Shown here: one piece after another, positions 37,154 to 48,730 of the stretch | Layout: every line of letters begins with the position of its first letter | Numbering within the stretch: the first letter of the stretch is position 1 | NCBI RefSeq assembly: GCF_037975245.1 | Contig: NC_092569.1 | Location: 16,228,001-16,292,000 of the forward strand | Length of the DNA: 64,000 nt | DNA from: Apostichopus japonicus | Taxonomy: Eukaryota; Echinodermata; Holothuroidea; Aspidochirotida; Stichopodidae | Direction: 5' to 3' | Notes under the pieces: generated by a model | Told to the model about the DNA's origin: nothing | The model's input: the letters and a program-made list of their open reading frames with translations, nothing else | Databases searched by the model: none | Program-made: the position numbers and the translations under genes

Positions 37154-37908
37154 TTATAGATCAAGATCGAATTTTGAGTTCAAATCATTGTATAAGGTAT
37201 GGGAATCAATTCCATGCATTTTAAGCTCTTCAGAGTCAAATAGGTTACTTAGAGTGTTCGTTATTGCATAATAATCTCCCGCGAGATAGATCAAGGCACC
37301 ACTGTACATATATATGAATGGAACGCAATCGTTGGCGATGACATCAAACATATCCGGATCATCCGGGTATTTAGAATTCTCGTGTGGTATGTAGGTACCA
37401 CCCATACTCACTTGGTAACCAACGACGCTATAGTCAATCGCTGTCAACAATGTTGTATCTAAACGAGATATCTGAGAGTACCTGGTAATTGCCGGACAAA
37501 GAGGATTCAATTAACAATGCAATCCCGAAAATTCAGCCGTATTGGAATTTGTTCGCGGGCTTCGTAGCAGGAACAATCGAAAAACCCGGAAAGTTAGTAG
37601 GATCAATCTCCTCAGTGTTAGTTTACAAACATTAAAACAAAACATTTCAAATTTCTTGATATACTCTGGTAGAATATTACGGTCGATTTTGCTTCTCACT
37701 CCGCAACCGTTCAGGCTTAGAATACGAATAGATTTAGATGGTGAATGCCTAGTATGATCAGTACAGGGTGGTTCCTTGAGTAATGTTTTACAAACAATAT
37801 CTGTAGAATCCAAGGTTGAAGGCCAGAGATCCTATAACAAGTTGTAAAGTTGTAGTTCCTTCACTTTATCATCGCTCAAATGCAGTTTCAAAATATCCTT
37901 AGCCGAAT
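37154..37908 (-). pseudogene. Coding remnant with two in-frame stops, possibly NLR-like
   Basis: One continuous minus-strand frame of about 250 codons is broken only by TAG at 37832-37834 and TAA at 37511-37513. It may start at a splice acceptor (ATCTTCAG, 37909-37916) and ends at TAA 37154-37156. Segments read KLHLSDDKVKELQLYNLL, then DLWPSTLDSTDIVCKTLL, PPCTDHTRHSPSKSIRILSL with NGCG following, and after the second stop an acidic tail with YPDDPDMFDV and YLAGDYYAITNTL. The helical D-D-x-V-K-E-L-Q-L-Y block and the S-I-R-I-L-S-L-N-G strand remind me of the region preceding leucine-rich repeats in echinoderm NACHT/NLR proteins, but this is recall, not a search. It could instead be an unknown gene with unrecognised introns spanning the stops. 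Confidence 0.45.
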
Positions 37909-39761
37909 CTGAAGATCAATTAATACGAACAAAATCGTTAGTACTACTAATGATCAACCCGAGGTACTGTTATGATCCGCAGTCAGTCACTGCAACTTGT
38001 CATGTTTCGTGGAACTAGTTAGACGGATATGACAGCGCTCGCTGTTAATTTTAGGCGTGTTTAGAGATATCCCCAACTTTCTTTAATGTGGTTAAATTAA
38101 TATTTTCCTACCCTAGCTATATTTAATAAAACCTTCATGAAAACCGACTTTTTAGAAAATGGATTTTGAAGCTCAGTCAACAATTTAAAAAATGCTTACC
38201 GTTAAATGCAGTCGATAGTTTTCCTTTGCAGGTATCACACCAGCAAAAAAGCTAAAATGACCAAATGTAATGCTTGTTTTAACATAATATCAGGTACCAT
38301 CATATATCTTTATGCCTTTATGTGAAAAAGAATAATTTAAAACAGGGAGAATGTCGGATGATATTAACCATTTTAGAAATTCTTTGGTTAAATGTGGATA
38401 TTACTCCGAGCGGGTCTTGAAAGTTCAAAGGAACGATTATTGTGGTGCGACACCTGAAGCCACGATTTAGTAGAGGGCGCTTTTCACAAACAGTAAAACA
38501 CGTCAAGGCGATGCAAATGTAATTAAGAAAACGAAAGACTCCTCGATAGTCATTTGAGTCTCTGTAGATGAGCATTCCCGTCATCGCTTAAAATTGTGCA
38601 ATTATTGTTTTTTTTTATCAATGAGGTAAACATTACATTTTTATTAGCTTTTTGTTATTTTTAATTAGCAATTTCAAGAGTCGGTGCTCGGTGAAGGATC
38701 TTACACGTTGTTTTAAAGACAAGAAAGTATATTTAAATAAGTATTCATCCTCTTTAGTGATATAGGTTGGTGAATGAGATGTTTGCAACTCATGGTACGT
38801 ATTTTGAGTTCAACATAGTCATAAAAGCATTTTGCTTTCTTATTCAACTTTATATGTTGTTTCAATTCCAACGTAACAAAATCCTTTCGTCTTCTCGCCT
38901 GTGATCATGATACCACTATTATGTATGGCTACGAATTGAATACTTTAGAATGGAATATTTTAATATGTTCATACGGTGAGAGAACAATGTCTTACTTTAA
39001 AAGATATGTTCGTGTATAAGTTGAGGATTACGTTGAAAATTGGCAAGTACAGGAAAAAAAATGTTGGACTGCTTTATCGATTTGATTGATTTTTTTTTAA
39101 ATGATAATTCGATGTCATAGGACTACATGAGAAATTAAGAAAATATTACTGGCATGTACGGAAATGTATTGTTTGTGAGTAATTATGCACTTCACGGTAA
39201 TTAGATCTAACGTAACATTCTATCGCTGACTCCAAACAAGTAACTCGAATTCTTGCATGGTTACAGCACGGGCCCCACACATTTTTTTTATTGTACTGGG
39301 CCGTAGTGGCTGGGGCAAGGGGGGGGGTGGGGTGTGACCAATAAGTTAAGTCGTGCAGGGCTGCGGTCAGGTTTTTCTGGAACGGTAGATAGGGGTGGAG
39401 GAGAGAAAGATTGCTAAGAGCAAAACCTGTAAACTGGAGGATGTGGATAACGGTTTTTTTTTCTGTAGCTTATATATTGGGCGTTATTCTCGATTACTCT
39501 CGATCTCATTTTAGTAAAGAAAACAATACAATTTGCATAAAAACGCTCGATAAATGCCACAATGGTTCACAATGAAAAAAACTCAAGATGGACGAGTCTG
39601 GAAATAATTGTATTCATCTTCCTTTAATAATCATCATTCAATGTTATAAAAATTATAAGGATTTGTTGTTACGTTAATAGTCCAATATTTCACAAGTCTA
39701 GAGTATATGACGATGATACAATGTTTGGTTATCAAACTAGTTGCTGTTTACGGTCGATGTA
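37909..39761. other. C-D spacer, distal part
   Basis: At 37955-38060 and 38445-38570 it is a strongly diverged version of the spacer sequence seen at 21020-25235 and 51140-51470 (ACTGTTATGATCCGCAGTCA block, GAGGGCGCT block, CGAAAGACT block). 38080-38440 is unrelated filler. 38580-39740 shows no gene; a G-run is at 39318-39335. Confidence 0.55.
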
Positions 39762-40018
39762 TTACACTGGACGTATCTTCATTTCAGCGTATTTTATGTT
39801 GCTACTACTCCCTGGAAGATCATACCAGAAGATGCTCTTGTAATAGGTACTGCCGGCTGTGTACAGTCCGTTCAGGTTAGCATAATAATAATAACAATAA
39901 ATACCGTACCACCACGCTCCGTGACAATACTGGGCCAAGTTATAACTAGAGTGACGATCATTGTCGCGGTCTAACGCCGTAAATGTCTGGTTTCTGTGAT
40001 TCGCCATCCTATCGTTTG
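39762..40018 (-). CDS. FREP-D exon 5 (divergent)
   Basis: 257 nt from the acceptor TTTCACAG to TAA at 39762-39764. It reads (A)NDRMANHRNQTFTALDRDND, later YTAGSTYYKSIFWYDLPGSS, and ends YAEMKIRPV. It is two codons longer than exon 5 of C and E, from the Tyr-rich stretch before NLNG, and contains two cysteines. Confidence 0.9.
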
Positions 40019-40532
40019 CTGTGAAAGGAAAACACAAATACGAGATGAAGTAGACATGGATCTTCATTTTATTACTTGTTTACACGTTTGACTTAAATAC
40101 TGGATGCATCATTAGGACTTTTTTGGATACCTTGTTGGAGATAATGAACAAGCTATACAATATAGTGTGAAAGAATCCTTCTAAAATCCCTCTTGTTGAT
40201 AGTTAATTCGTTGTGCTTCAAACAGTACTTGTGGTAATCAGTTGTGTCATTAATGTCTGATTTTCAGTAAATCCCCATTTTTTGATCAATTTGTATTGAC
40301 TTTGCATACCCCCAAGGTAAGTTATATACGATAGGGTGAAAAATCAAGCAATAGTTTTGTATATGTTTTTGTTTAGTGTAAAGTAAAACTATGACATCAC
40401 ACTTGTATTCATCAAATTATTTTATTATACCAAGTTCCTTACAATTTCAGCTATTAATATATGGATAACTTTTACAATTACTGGAAAATTAATGACAATC
40501 CGTGTGTTTCAGTTGTCATTGGTAGTTTCATG

Positions 40533-40626
<94 letters not shown>

Positions 40627-43600
40627 TTTCGGTTGCTGTTTTATTCCTTTTTTTCTTAGTTTGTTTTATTTTGTTTTGTGTTGTCTTTTGTGCTTACCTA
40701 AAGGGTTTTATTGCTATGACTATATGAGAGCAGGGTAGGAAATAGGAGATTTCATACTTTGGAATAACATTCCACTTCCCTATACCTCTACTTCCTGGTT
40801 GACACTCAGATTACACGGGAAATGAATTTGACGAAGAATATTCTATGTTTATAATCATATCTTAGAGCGACTTTTCAAATAAATATATATTTTGTCATCT
40901 GTCTATGCAGAGCTTACTACCTTTATTGTTGGAACGCATTCAGTAATAATAGTAGTAATAATACATGTGGGTTGCACGTTGCCAAATGTCACAATTTTAC
41001 CAATATGCCAATTGTTTATTACCTTTAAATTTCGTATTGATCTATATTAATCGTATTAATAGAAACACTGCATTATTCATATATCATATAGCGCTGACGT
41101 TTAACTTCCAACTGAGAGTTATACCTCAGAACAGCAGGGAAATGCAAAGAGCAACCACATGACATATTATATATACGTACCTGTTGTGCTGGAGCTATCG
41201 TATTCTCCGAGGCCAACTAAACGATATTTAGTCTCTTCATCACTGATCCTAAACATGTCGTACTTCGCAAAATAGGGATCTCCATTCACGTTCTTTAAAT
41301 CAATGCGAAGCATGTAATCCTTTTGGTTAGTTAAGAGTGATATTTTGTCGTTGCCAAGCCAAAATTCCTTATTCAGGAAACCAAAGCCATCTCGGTATTC
41401 ATCCCAGTCTCTGTAAAATTCTACGGAACCATCGAGCCGCCGCTGGAAGACCTGGTTTAGTTGCAAAACAAAAACATGTCATATTTGGTTTGAACATAAT
41501 GAACCATTTGTACGATGTACGGGTTTGATGTATCAGTGTGGTTAGTGTATAACGGTTCATCTTACGTTGAACAGATACGGTAGCCTGTGCACCATTTAGA
41601 TTCTTCTTTTTCTAATGGCATACATTGGTATCATATCATTTATGCCCATATTGCGAACAGTAATATGGCTATAGAAACATTTTGAGGTTTCGAAAAACTG
41701 TCTCGCTACAAGAGAAAACAATTATACTTAGGATTATTAAAGGTTACTCGTGAAGTTATGTTAAGCGTTATAAGAAATACAAATCTAAGACGGTAAATTT
41801 GAAACTAAGTAACGTTTTCCTGAGAATTATATCAAACTAAAAGATACGAATAAAGAATGCATGCCTTGTCGAACGAATCAGCACTGTAACACACAGAATC
41901 TGTATCAATGAATCGCTTCTACTGAACCAATAAAGTATAAAATATCAAAATACTGCAGCAGGCACGCTAAGTAGAAATGAAATAAGGCTAATATTATGTT
42001 ATGTTCTTACCGTCCAGCCTCCTCCGTCAATTGAGTTATTACAGTAAACTTGAAACGGTTCATTGGCTCCATCTGGCTTAATCAGATAAATTCCAGATTC
42101 AGAGGAACTCCCTTCACATTGGTCGTAAACTTCTTTACAATCTCGAGGATATTCTGGCTCTTGGTAGAAAAAGTAGGAGGAGTCTGAATGAATAAAAAAG
42201 TAAAAATTGTAAGAAATGGATGCGATCAATTTTAAATTGAACTACAGAACTCGCTGTTCCGTTTACCGAACTCTCGATAAAAGTGAAAATGGTTTGCAAA
42301 AAAGCAACAACAAATGTTTGTCAAAGTATTAAACATAAATCTTCCATGCATTTTCCTGCTTGGAAGAACACCATGAAAGTAAAAATCTTAAAATCATAAA
42401 AGTACGCAACAAATATATAGACAAATCTTAAATTGAAGTAGCAGAATACCTGAATAAATGTCTATTTAATTTAAAACGACAAATGTTGGCTTCTTTTTCA
42501 CCGCCGCGAAAAACCTTAAAGGCTTTCATTTTCTTTTTTAAATTTCCCAGCCAGTGTTAGGGGCGGGTTGCTTTCCCTTTTTTTAACACCTTTTTAGTTT
42601 TTTAAACTAAATTACAAAACCACGTCATTTGAGTACGCCTCTCTGCCAAGAAAGAATTATAACTTAAGGGTAGGTTTAATTAATATATATACCTATCACA
42701 TCAAGAAACGTAAATATCAATGCATATTAACCAAAAATATGTGAACACCACAAAAGCAGATATCACCATCATTGTCACTTAAGATAATTTATATGACTGA
42801 TTAATTTCGTTTCTGTAATACTGTTTTTGATGATAGAATTTTTGTTTACACACAGAATTGAATATTAAGTGAGATGAATACTATATATGTATTTATTCAC
42901 CGATGGCTACATCTATCATAATAGTTTCCTAAAGGCATGAAAACCAAATTAGAATTGAAAATTAAGATACATTCAAACCGAAATTTAAAATGAAGTAAAC
43001 TAATAAAAAAAAAAGAATTTTAGTAGCTATGTTTGTTTTAAGATAAATAGACACCTCCTTTTTACTATAAGTATTTTGACTATAAGTTGTTTCCAGTCAA
43101 CTTTAAAAACTTAAATTAAATTTAATAATCCACAGTACGTCTTTATGTGAAGAAAGCATTTAATAAATTTTAACCAGTTGATTATGAAATACGGTAGTAG
43201 GTGCATATCTAATTACCACATCACGAAACAGCATATTAAACAAATGTATGTAAAAACAAAACAGAAATCACAATAATTGTCTATAAAAATCAATAATATA
43301 AATGACTAATTAAGTTAGATGAATCATATATATCAATGGGTACCTCTAAATTGAACAAAAAATGAAAATTGCATTCATACTTGTAATGTACTTCTTTAGA
43401 ACATGTATTTTTTGTAAAAGATTCATGTTAAAGTTCCTTGAAAAAAGAAATGAATAAGAATGATATTTTTTTTTTACCTCCAGTGCTCCTTTTGTTCCTC
43501 CCAGAATTTTCCTGTCCAACATTCTAAATGGAGATATGAAAATTAAAAATATAAAAGTCAACGAAGTCATTAAAAGGACATTCCGATAGCGGGAGGGACT

Positions 43601-46600
43601 CGTTTGTAAAGGGTACAATTCAGTTCCAACGCATTTTTAAGTTGCTGCTAATCTTTGGTTTAATTCCAATGAAGTATAATCAGGAATCATCAACTATGTC
43701 ATTATTAGGTCATCTTAATCATTTCACTAATATAGAGGCATTTACTTTGACCCCACTCGTATGACAAGGTTTCTGTAATATTCGTACTAAGATCTTTCTC
43801 TTTTACTCAGATATTAGCTTCTTTGTAGGAAACATTACGGGAAATCAAGAGACACTATTCCAACACTCTCTTCCAACACAGTATAACTATTCAGTTTAAA
43901 ACGTATATAGAACTTTAGTTAAGCCGTGACATATGTTAATGAAAACAAAATGTGTTTCTATCCCATACTGCGTTGTCGTTGTGTTTACTTCTTGGCATGG
44001 ATGTTTGAAGACAAACTTTTTAAAATTATTCTTGAAACTATTTAGATGACAGAATGATTGAATAAAAAAGTTACACACTCAACGCTATTGTTATCCTGTT
44101 TCCCGCCCTTATACCGAATAACCAAGATAAAACAATTTATTAGACGTTTTAATTTTCGCGACGTGAAGTGAGAAAGTTATTTGATTCCTTCCCGTAGGAG
44201 AAGATATCAACATTGAATTCAATGAGCGTTTTGAAATGAATTAATCTAGAAAATACAAGGAAATTTGATAGCTTGAAACTGAGACAAACACACTGTTTTC
44301 TGGATGTTTACAATTTTCATAAATATCTTTCATATTAATGGTCAGGTTTGTGTATGTATATTTAAACGGAAATACGACTATCATAGTGCTTAGCTGAAGT
44401 AATTATCTTTTAGTAAGATATTTAGGATTGATGAAAATATTACGAACTGACTTTCATGTACGTACAAATAAAATTTGAATTATCTTAGTTAAATGAGTCG
44501 CGTTTTGGATCTCTTAGCCATTTCTGCATTCTGTCATGCAATTTTGTTTATTTTTATAATTTTTATTATCAGGAAAAGATCAATAAAGTGCACAGCTTCA
44601 ACTTGAAACATAACTTACAATTGTTATAAAGCTTACTGATTTACCTAAAACAGTACTACCTATGGCGGGTACTCTCACCGTTTCTTTCTTTAAGGTTCTG
44701 TTTGCTTACTAAGTTGTATGATATTAATCTTATGGCACATATGATGTATTTGTTAAAAATATTATATAATACTTATTAAACCTACCTCATAAACTAATAC
44801 CACCGATAAAATTTATTACAATAGAAGCAATATGGAATGCATCATATTAATCAATGTTGTGTTGAGAAGTTAGAATACTTCAACGCACTGATCTAGACAA
44901 CATTTTAGCATCAAGTGTGATATTCGCTTTTCCATGTTGTTCAAAACTTGTTATGGATTCCTCACTGCCTTCTCCATTTTTTTTCAAATGTTTCCAAAGA
45001 TAAATACTATTTGACTATTTTATATAGAAATAATTCCTTAACATAACTAACAGCGTTCCTCCAGCAGAATCTCTAATACCAAGCCTAATATAATCTAATA
45101 AATCGGGAAATACATATTTATTTGAGAGATATTTTACAGGCATTTATTACTTCATACGATGCAACAATGTTTTTAAGGCTACTAAACCCTAATATGCTAT
45201 ATTAATCAAGAATCAATTTCTCATTCATAAACAAATCGTTCAGTTTTCCTTTATAGTAATACGGCATACTTTTCACGTTTATATTAAACACTACATCAGA
45301 TTAAGGCAATGAGTGATTCTTGTCATTTGTTTAAACTGTTATTGAACTATTTTGATATGCCATCGCTATGTCGTCGATGTCATGTCAAGGAAAACATGCT
45401 CTAAGAACACGGGAGAGAACAGTTCATTAATTCTTTTTATTAAAAAAAATATGAGTTTCTCGGTAAAATAAATAAATTTCAGTGGTGCGTGTCCTGATTA
45501 GATATTTACAATTTTGTGAAATTTATTTGTTTGGTTTATGTACAGGGTTAAACAAGCCGATCCAACTTTCCTTGGTATGTTGGTCTGTGTGTATCGTAAG
45601 TTTAATTAATGAAGTATATGCCTAAGGTAATATAAAGTTATCGGTTTACATTATGCATTGGTACTTGGTAGATTCCCATTGGATATAATCGATTCAAAAT
45701 TTAAATTCAGTGTTTGTGATTTATGAGTGTAATTTATAAATTTAAGGCATCATTCCACAAGATATAATATGGATATAAAAACGTTAACGGATTGAGCTCT
45801 GAGTAGCTGTAAAGTACCCTACGTCTTATAATTCACCTTTGGTCAGATGATATGTCAAATATGAATCATAAAACTACGTTTTTATGATTTTAAGGCATCA
45901 TTCCAAAATATATAATTTGAATATAAAGAAGTTTGATTGATTGCTCTGAGTTTATGTACAGTACACTACATCTGATAATTCACCTTCGTTTAGATTAAAT
46001 GTCAAACATGAAGGTTTAAACTATGTTTGTGCTATAATATTAAAAGACTAGATTTGGCAGCAAAGTGTCAAGAGCGTTAACATTTGTTAAAATTGATTAT
46101 TTATTGCTTTCATGTAAGTAATTCACAATAAGTTGTAGACTGACAGTTAAGTATCAGGTTTTATCAACTTTGATTTCTTTAATCGATTCCTTAATCAGGT
46201 TACTTGTTACTTTGAAAAGTATATTGAAACACATTTGTCAAATGCGTATATTTCTTGGCGCGAAAATGGAGCATGCCCACCAAAGAATATAAGCAATTAA
46301 AGGTTAGGAACTGATTACTGGTAAAAGCAACATTCATCATAACATGTACCTAATATTCGATAACAAATTTCGTCCAACAAAATATCTAATACATATCCAA
46401 TGAATTGGGAAATAAATATTTATATTAGAGAGATTTTAAAGGCCTTCATCTTTAAACATGATACCACGGTTACATGAAATATATACTGATAGATGATATT
46501 TTATTCAGTCTCCTGAAAAAAAGTTTGATAGTCACTTGTAGAGATATCCTAAGTTCATTGTGTAAACTTGATGAAATAATACCGAAATGTTTTCCTTTTT

Positions 46601-48014
46601 ACTTTTCAACTGCTATAAAAAGAAAGCCTATTTATGAAGATTACCTTGATGAGATTTCAAGGAAGGAACGCGCTCAAAACACAGGAGAAAACAAACTACA
46701 ATGTCAATTGATATAAACAATGACTCTTGCGGTAGAATAAATACATTTCTATCATAGTGGGTATCCTGAGTAGATATTCACAATTGCCAAAATCGTCAAG
46801 ACAACTTTATTCTTTTTTGTCTACTTTTAATATGCTTTAGTCTTAAATGTAATTAAAGGAATATAAATTTGACTTTTGAAATATTTGGATCTTATTTTCT
46901 TGATATATAGAAGATAATCGTTTGAATCTTTTCTGCAACTTAAGTTTTTATCATTAATGAGTATTTTTTATTTCAGACTTCATTTAATCTAACTTAACTG
47001 ATCCGTTGATAAGAAAATGTTTAGTTTTATCGATTGCTTCAAATAGTTCCTTTTATTGTTTCAATGCATTAAGTTATTGGCATTGCACTGTACCATGTAT
47101 CTAGCAAGTCACCTTCCTTCATGTATTTTTAAAAATATATATTTGAATTACCAAAAATGAATGTTCGAACTATGTTTGTACTATAGGAATGATGTACTAG
47201 CTTGGAAGCAAGGTAAAGATGGCTTTAAGGAGATATTCCAAATAATCTTTGTTAAGGAATCCACAGTTATATCCCTACATATGATAATTATACTTACGTT
47301 TTTCTATATCGATAATTGTTATAGTTTATTTGTTATATTGGACGATATAATTAAATATCCGTTTGAAGCGTGATCGTTTCCACGATATATCGGCAAGTCA
47401 TTGTCAATGTTAAATTGCCTATTGTATTCGTTAACAAAAGGAAATTCATATCGCTGTTTTAAGAAAATAACTGATATTCAAACTCCTTTTCAAATCAATC
47501 TTTTTTATGATATGGTGTCATATAATTGATCTTATTTTATTGCGTACATGAGGTAGATCACAATGCGAAATCTAATTATTTTTTTTTAGAAAAGTTCAAG
47601 TTATCAATATTTTACAAACAGACAAATACATCAATTGAACACCGACAATTAACTCAAACATCGTGGTAGAGAAATTGAAAAATCGTATTTAGTTTAAAAA
47701 TTATTGAGTTAGAAATCAATTTATCAAAATTAAATTTTCAACTTCAACTTATTAAATAAGTAGATTAAGTACAAACTAGCTAGATAGCAAAGATAGAAAA
47801 TACATCATTTGAACACCAAATGTGAGCATGGTAACGAAAACTGGCACATTAATATTAAAGTTCGAAAACTATCAAATTAGAAATCACTGATCACACCTAA
47901 AATACAACTTCAACTTGAATTTGATAAAAGATAAAAGTAACTTACGGTTTCTGCCTGAAAAGCTGGAAGTTGAGAGAAGAGTCCCAAAACACAATATGTA
48001 AGGATGAACTTCAT
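39762..48014 (-). CDS. FREP-D, fibrinogen-related protein with divergent C-terminal exon
   Basis: Spliced coding sequence of 816 nt (271 aa): exon 1 47946-48014, exon 2 43478-43523, exon 3 42011-42183, exon 4 41181-41451, exon 5 39762-40018. Exons 1-4 match the siblings, with RNKR retained. Exon 5 is the odd one: FTALDRDNDRHSS keeps the calcium-site DND, but two cysteines appear that the siblings lack (QYCHGAWWY and GIYCYYYYANLNG), one near but not at each usual fibrinogen-domain position. Intron 4 (40019-41180) and the 3' flank are also unrelated to those of B, C and E, which points to a chimeric gene. The exon 2 donor (GTAAAAAA) is weaker than elsewhere. Confidence 0.9.
40532..40622. repeat. 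(TA)n microsatellite in FREP-D intron 4
   Basis: About 90 bp of almost pure TA dinucleotide with two interruptions. Confidence 0.95.
41181..41451 (-). CDS. FREP-D exon 4 (fibrinogen domain core)
   Basis: 271 nt, [20 protein letters not shown] and on through FLNKEFWLGND and [17 protein letters not shown], ending YDSSSTT. Similarity to the siblings stops right after its donor site. Confidence 0.92.
42011..42183 (-). CDS. FREP-D exon 3 (fibrinogen domain start)
   Basis: 173 nt with YPRDCKEVYDQCEGSSSESG and CNNSIDGGGWT. Acceptor ATTCAG, donor GTAAGA. Confidence 0.92.
43478..43523 (-). CDS. FREP-D exon 2 (RNKR mini-exon)
   Basis: 46 nt encoding NVGQENSGRNKRSTG plus one base. The donor GTAAAAAAAA lacks the +5 G found in the siblings, so splicing may be less efficient. 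Confidence 0.78.
45110..47400. repeat. Two diverged roughly 1-kb modules in FREP-D intron 1
   Basis: The modules meet near 46420 and share the same ordered landmarks as in FREP-B and E: ATTTATTTGAGAG or ATATTAGAGAG start, TGTCAAGGAAA or TTTCAAGGAAG block, (A)AATAAA, TATTTACA/TATTCACA, and CAACTTTATT/CAACTTTCC. Confidence 0.45.
46474..46716 (+). other. Plus-strand ORF inside FREP-D intron 1, conserved tail
   Basis: An 80-codon ORF whose last 27 codons (YEDYLDEISRKERAQNTGEN, then KLQCQLI and TAA) have close counterparts at the same place in intron 1 of A (3650-3733), C (32790-32873) and E (61227-61310), each followed about 20-25 bp later by AATAAA on the plus strand. The tail ends in Cys-x-x-x, a CaaX-like form. 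The FREP-B copy (near 16715-16800) has a one-base frameshift, and only D is open far upstream. It could be the last exon of an old nested gene; I do not recognise it. Neutral conservation between recent duplicates is the simpler explanation. Confidence 0.2.
47566..47930. repeat. Tandem duplication beside FREP-D exon 1
   Basis: A segment of about 180 bp, including a TAAGTAGATTAAGTACAA or related stretch, an AATACATCA(A/T)TTGAACACC stretch and CAACTTCAACTT, occurs twice just downstream of exon 1. The siblings have one copy. The exon itself is not duplicated. Confidence 0.65.
47946..48014 (-). CDS. FREP-D exon 1 (signal peptide)
   Basis: 69 nt from ATG at 48012-48014, encoding MKFILTYCVLGLFSQLPAFQ and then AET. 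Lys2 and Tyr7 differ from the siblings but keep a better-defined n-region. Confidence 0.88.
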
Positions 48015-48135
48015 CGCGACGATTTGTTCTGGTCTTAACGATCGCAAATCTCAAGAAGGAATGAAGTAAACTTTCTGGCAGCGAACCAGTTCAACCACTT
48101 TCTGAGCATACCCTGAGTACTATGACGTGGTTGTT

Positions 48136-48145
48136 AACACGTGTC
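48136..48145. promoter_or_regulatory. Upstream near-palindrome AACACGTGTC (FREP-D)
   Basis: The homologous site 122 bp upstream of the start codon, with one outer base changed (G to A); the CACGTG core and the neighbouring TGACGTGG are intact. Confidence 0.45.
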
Positions 48146-48722
48146 ACCGAAGAGCTGATTAACCATTTACATTTATATTATTTGTTATAACCTGCATGAT
48201 CACGTAAATAATAACACAAGCTAACAGTTTTTCTATTGTCCCTTAAAGAGTAAAACTTATGACACTTACTAACTGTCCATTTTTATAGCTTTGATTGTAT
48301 AGACGTAATGCGATGTTGCTTAACTGATGGTTATAATACATTCATATGCAATCTCAAACCAATTCAAAATATGACTTTCGATAACACAAATTATATCGCA
48401 TATATATTACACTCAGCTTTTTAACCTTTCACCTATAAATAACTCGGTAAGTTTGAATCCTAACTTACTACTTTCAAATAACTGAATTCGTCTCCTGTAG
48501 CTTACCATCAACAGTAGTATGATGTCAAGGAACTGCTGTAATGCCCCTTAAGCAGTTAAAAAAAATTCAAAAATATATCTACAATCAAGACTTAGGATAC
48601 AATGTAACAGTATCAAACCTCCATATCTAGGGAAATACGAGTTTTTTTATGTACAAAATCGCACCTACGATCTTTTAAGGTTACCATGTTTTTCATGAAA
48701 ATACCCAGGATGCAAGTTTGCA

Positions 48723-48730
48723 TGACGTCA
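48723..48730. promoter_or_regulatory. Distal CRE-like TGACGTCA (FREP-D)
   Basis: Same octamer, about 710 bp upstream of the start codon, though the flanks are more diverged than in the other units. Confidence 0.35.

Noticed and set aside
39741-39974. Plus-strand ORF of 77 codons at FREP-D exon 5
   Set aside because: It is the antisense shadow of exon 5.
40461-40727. Plus-strand ORF of 88 codons with alternating Tyr-Ile
   Set aside because: It is the translation of the (TA)n microsatellite.
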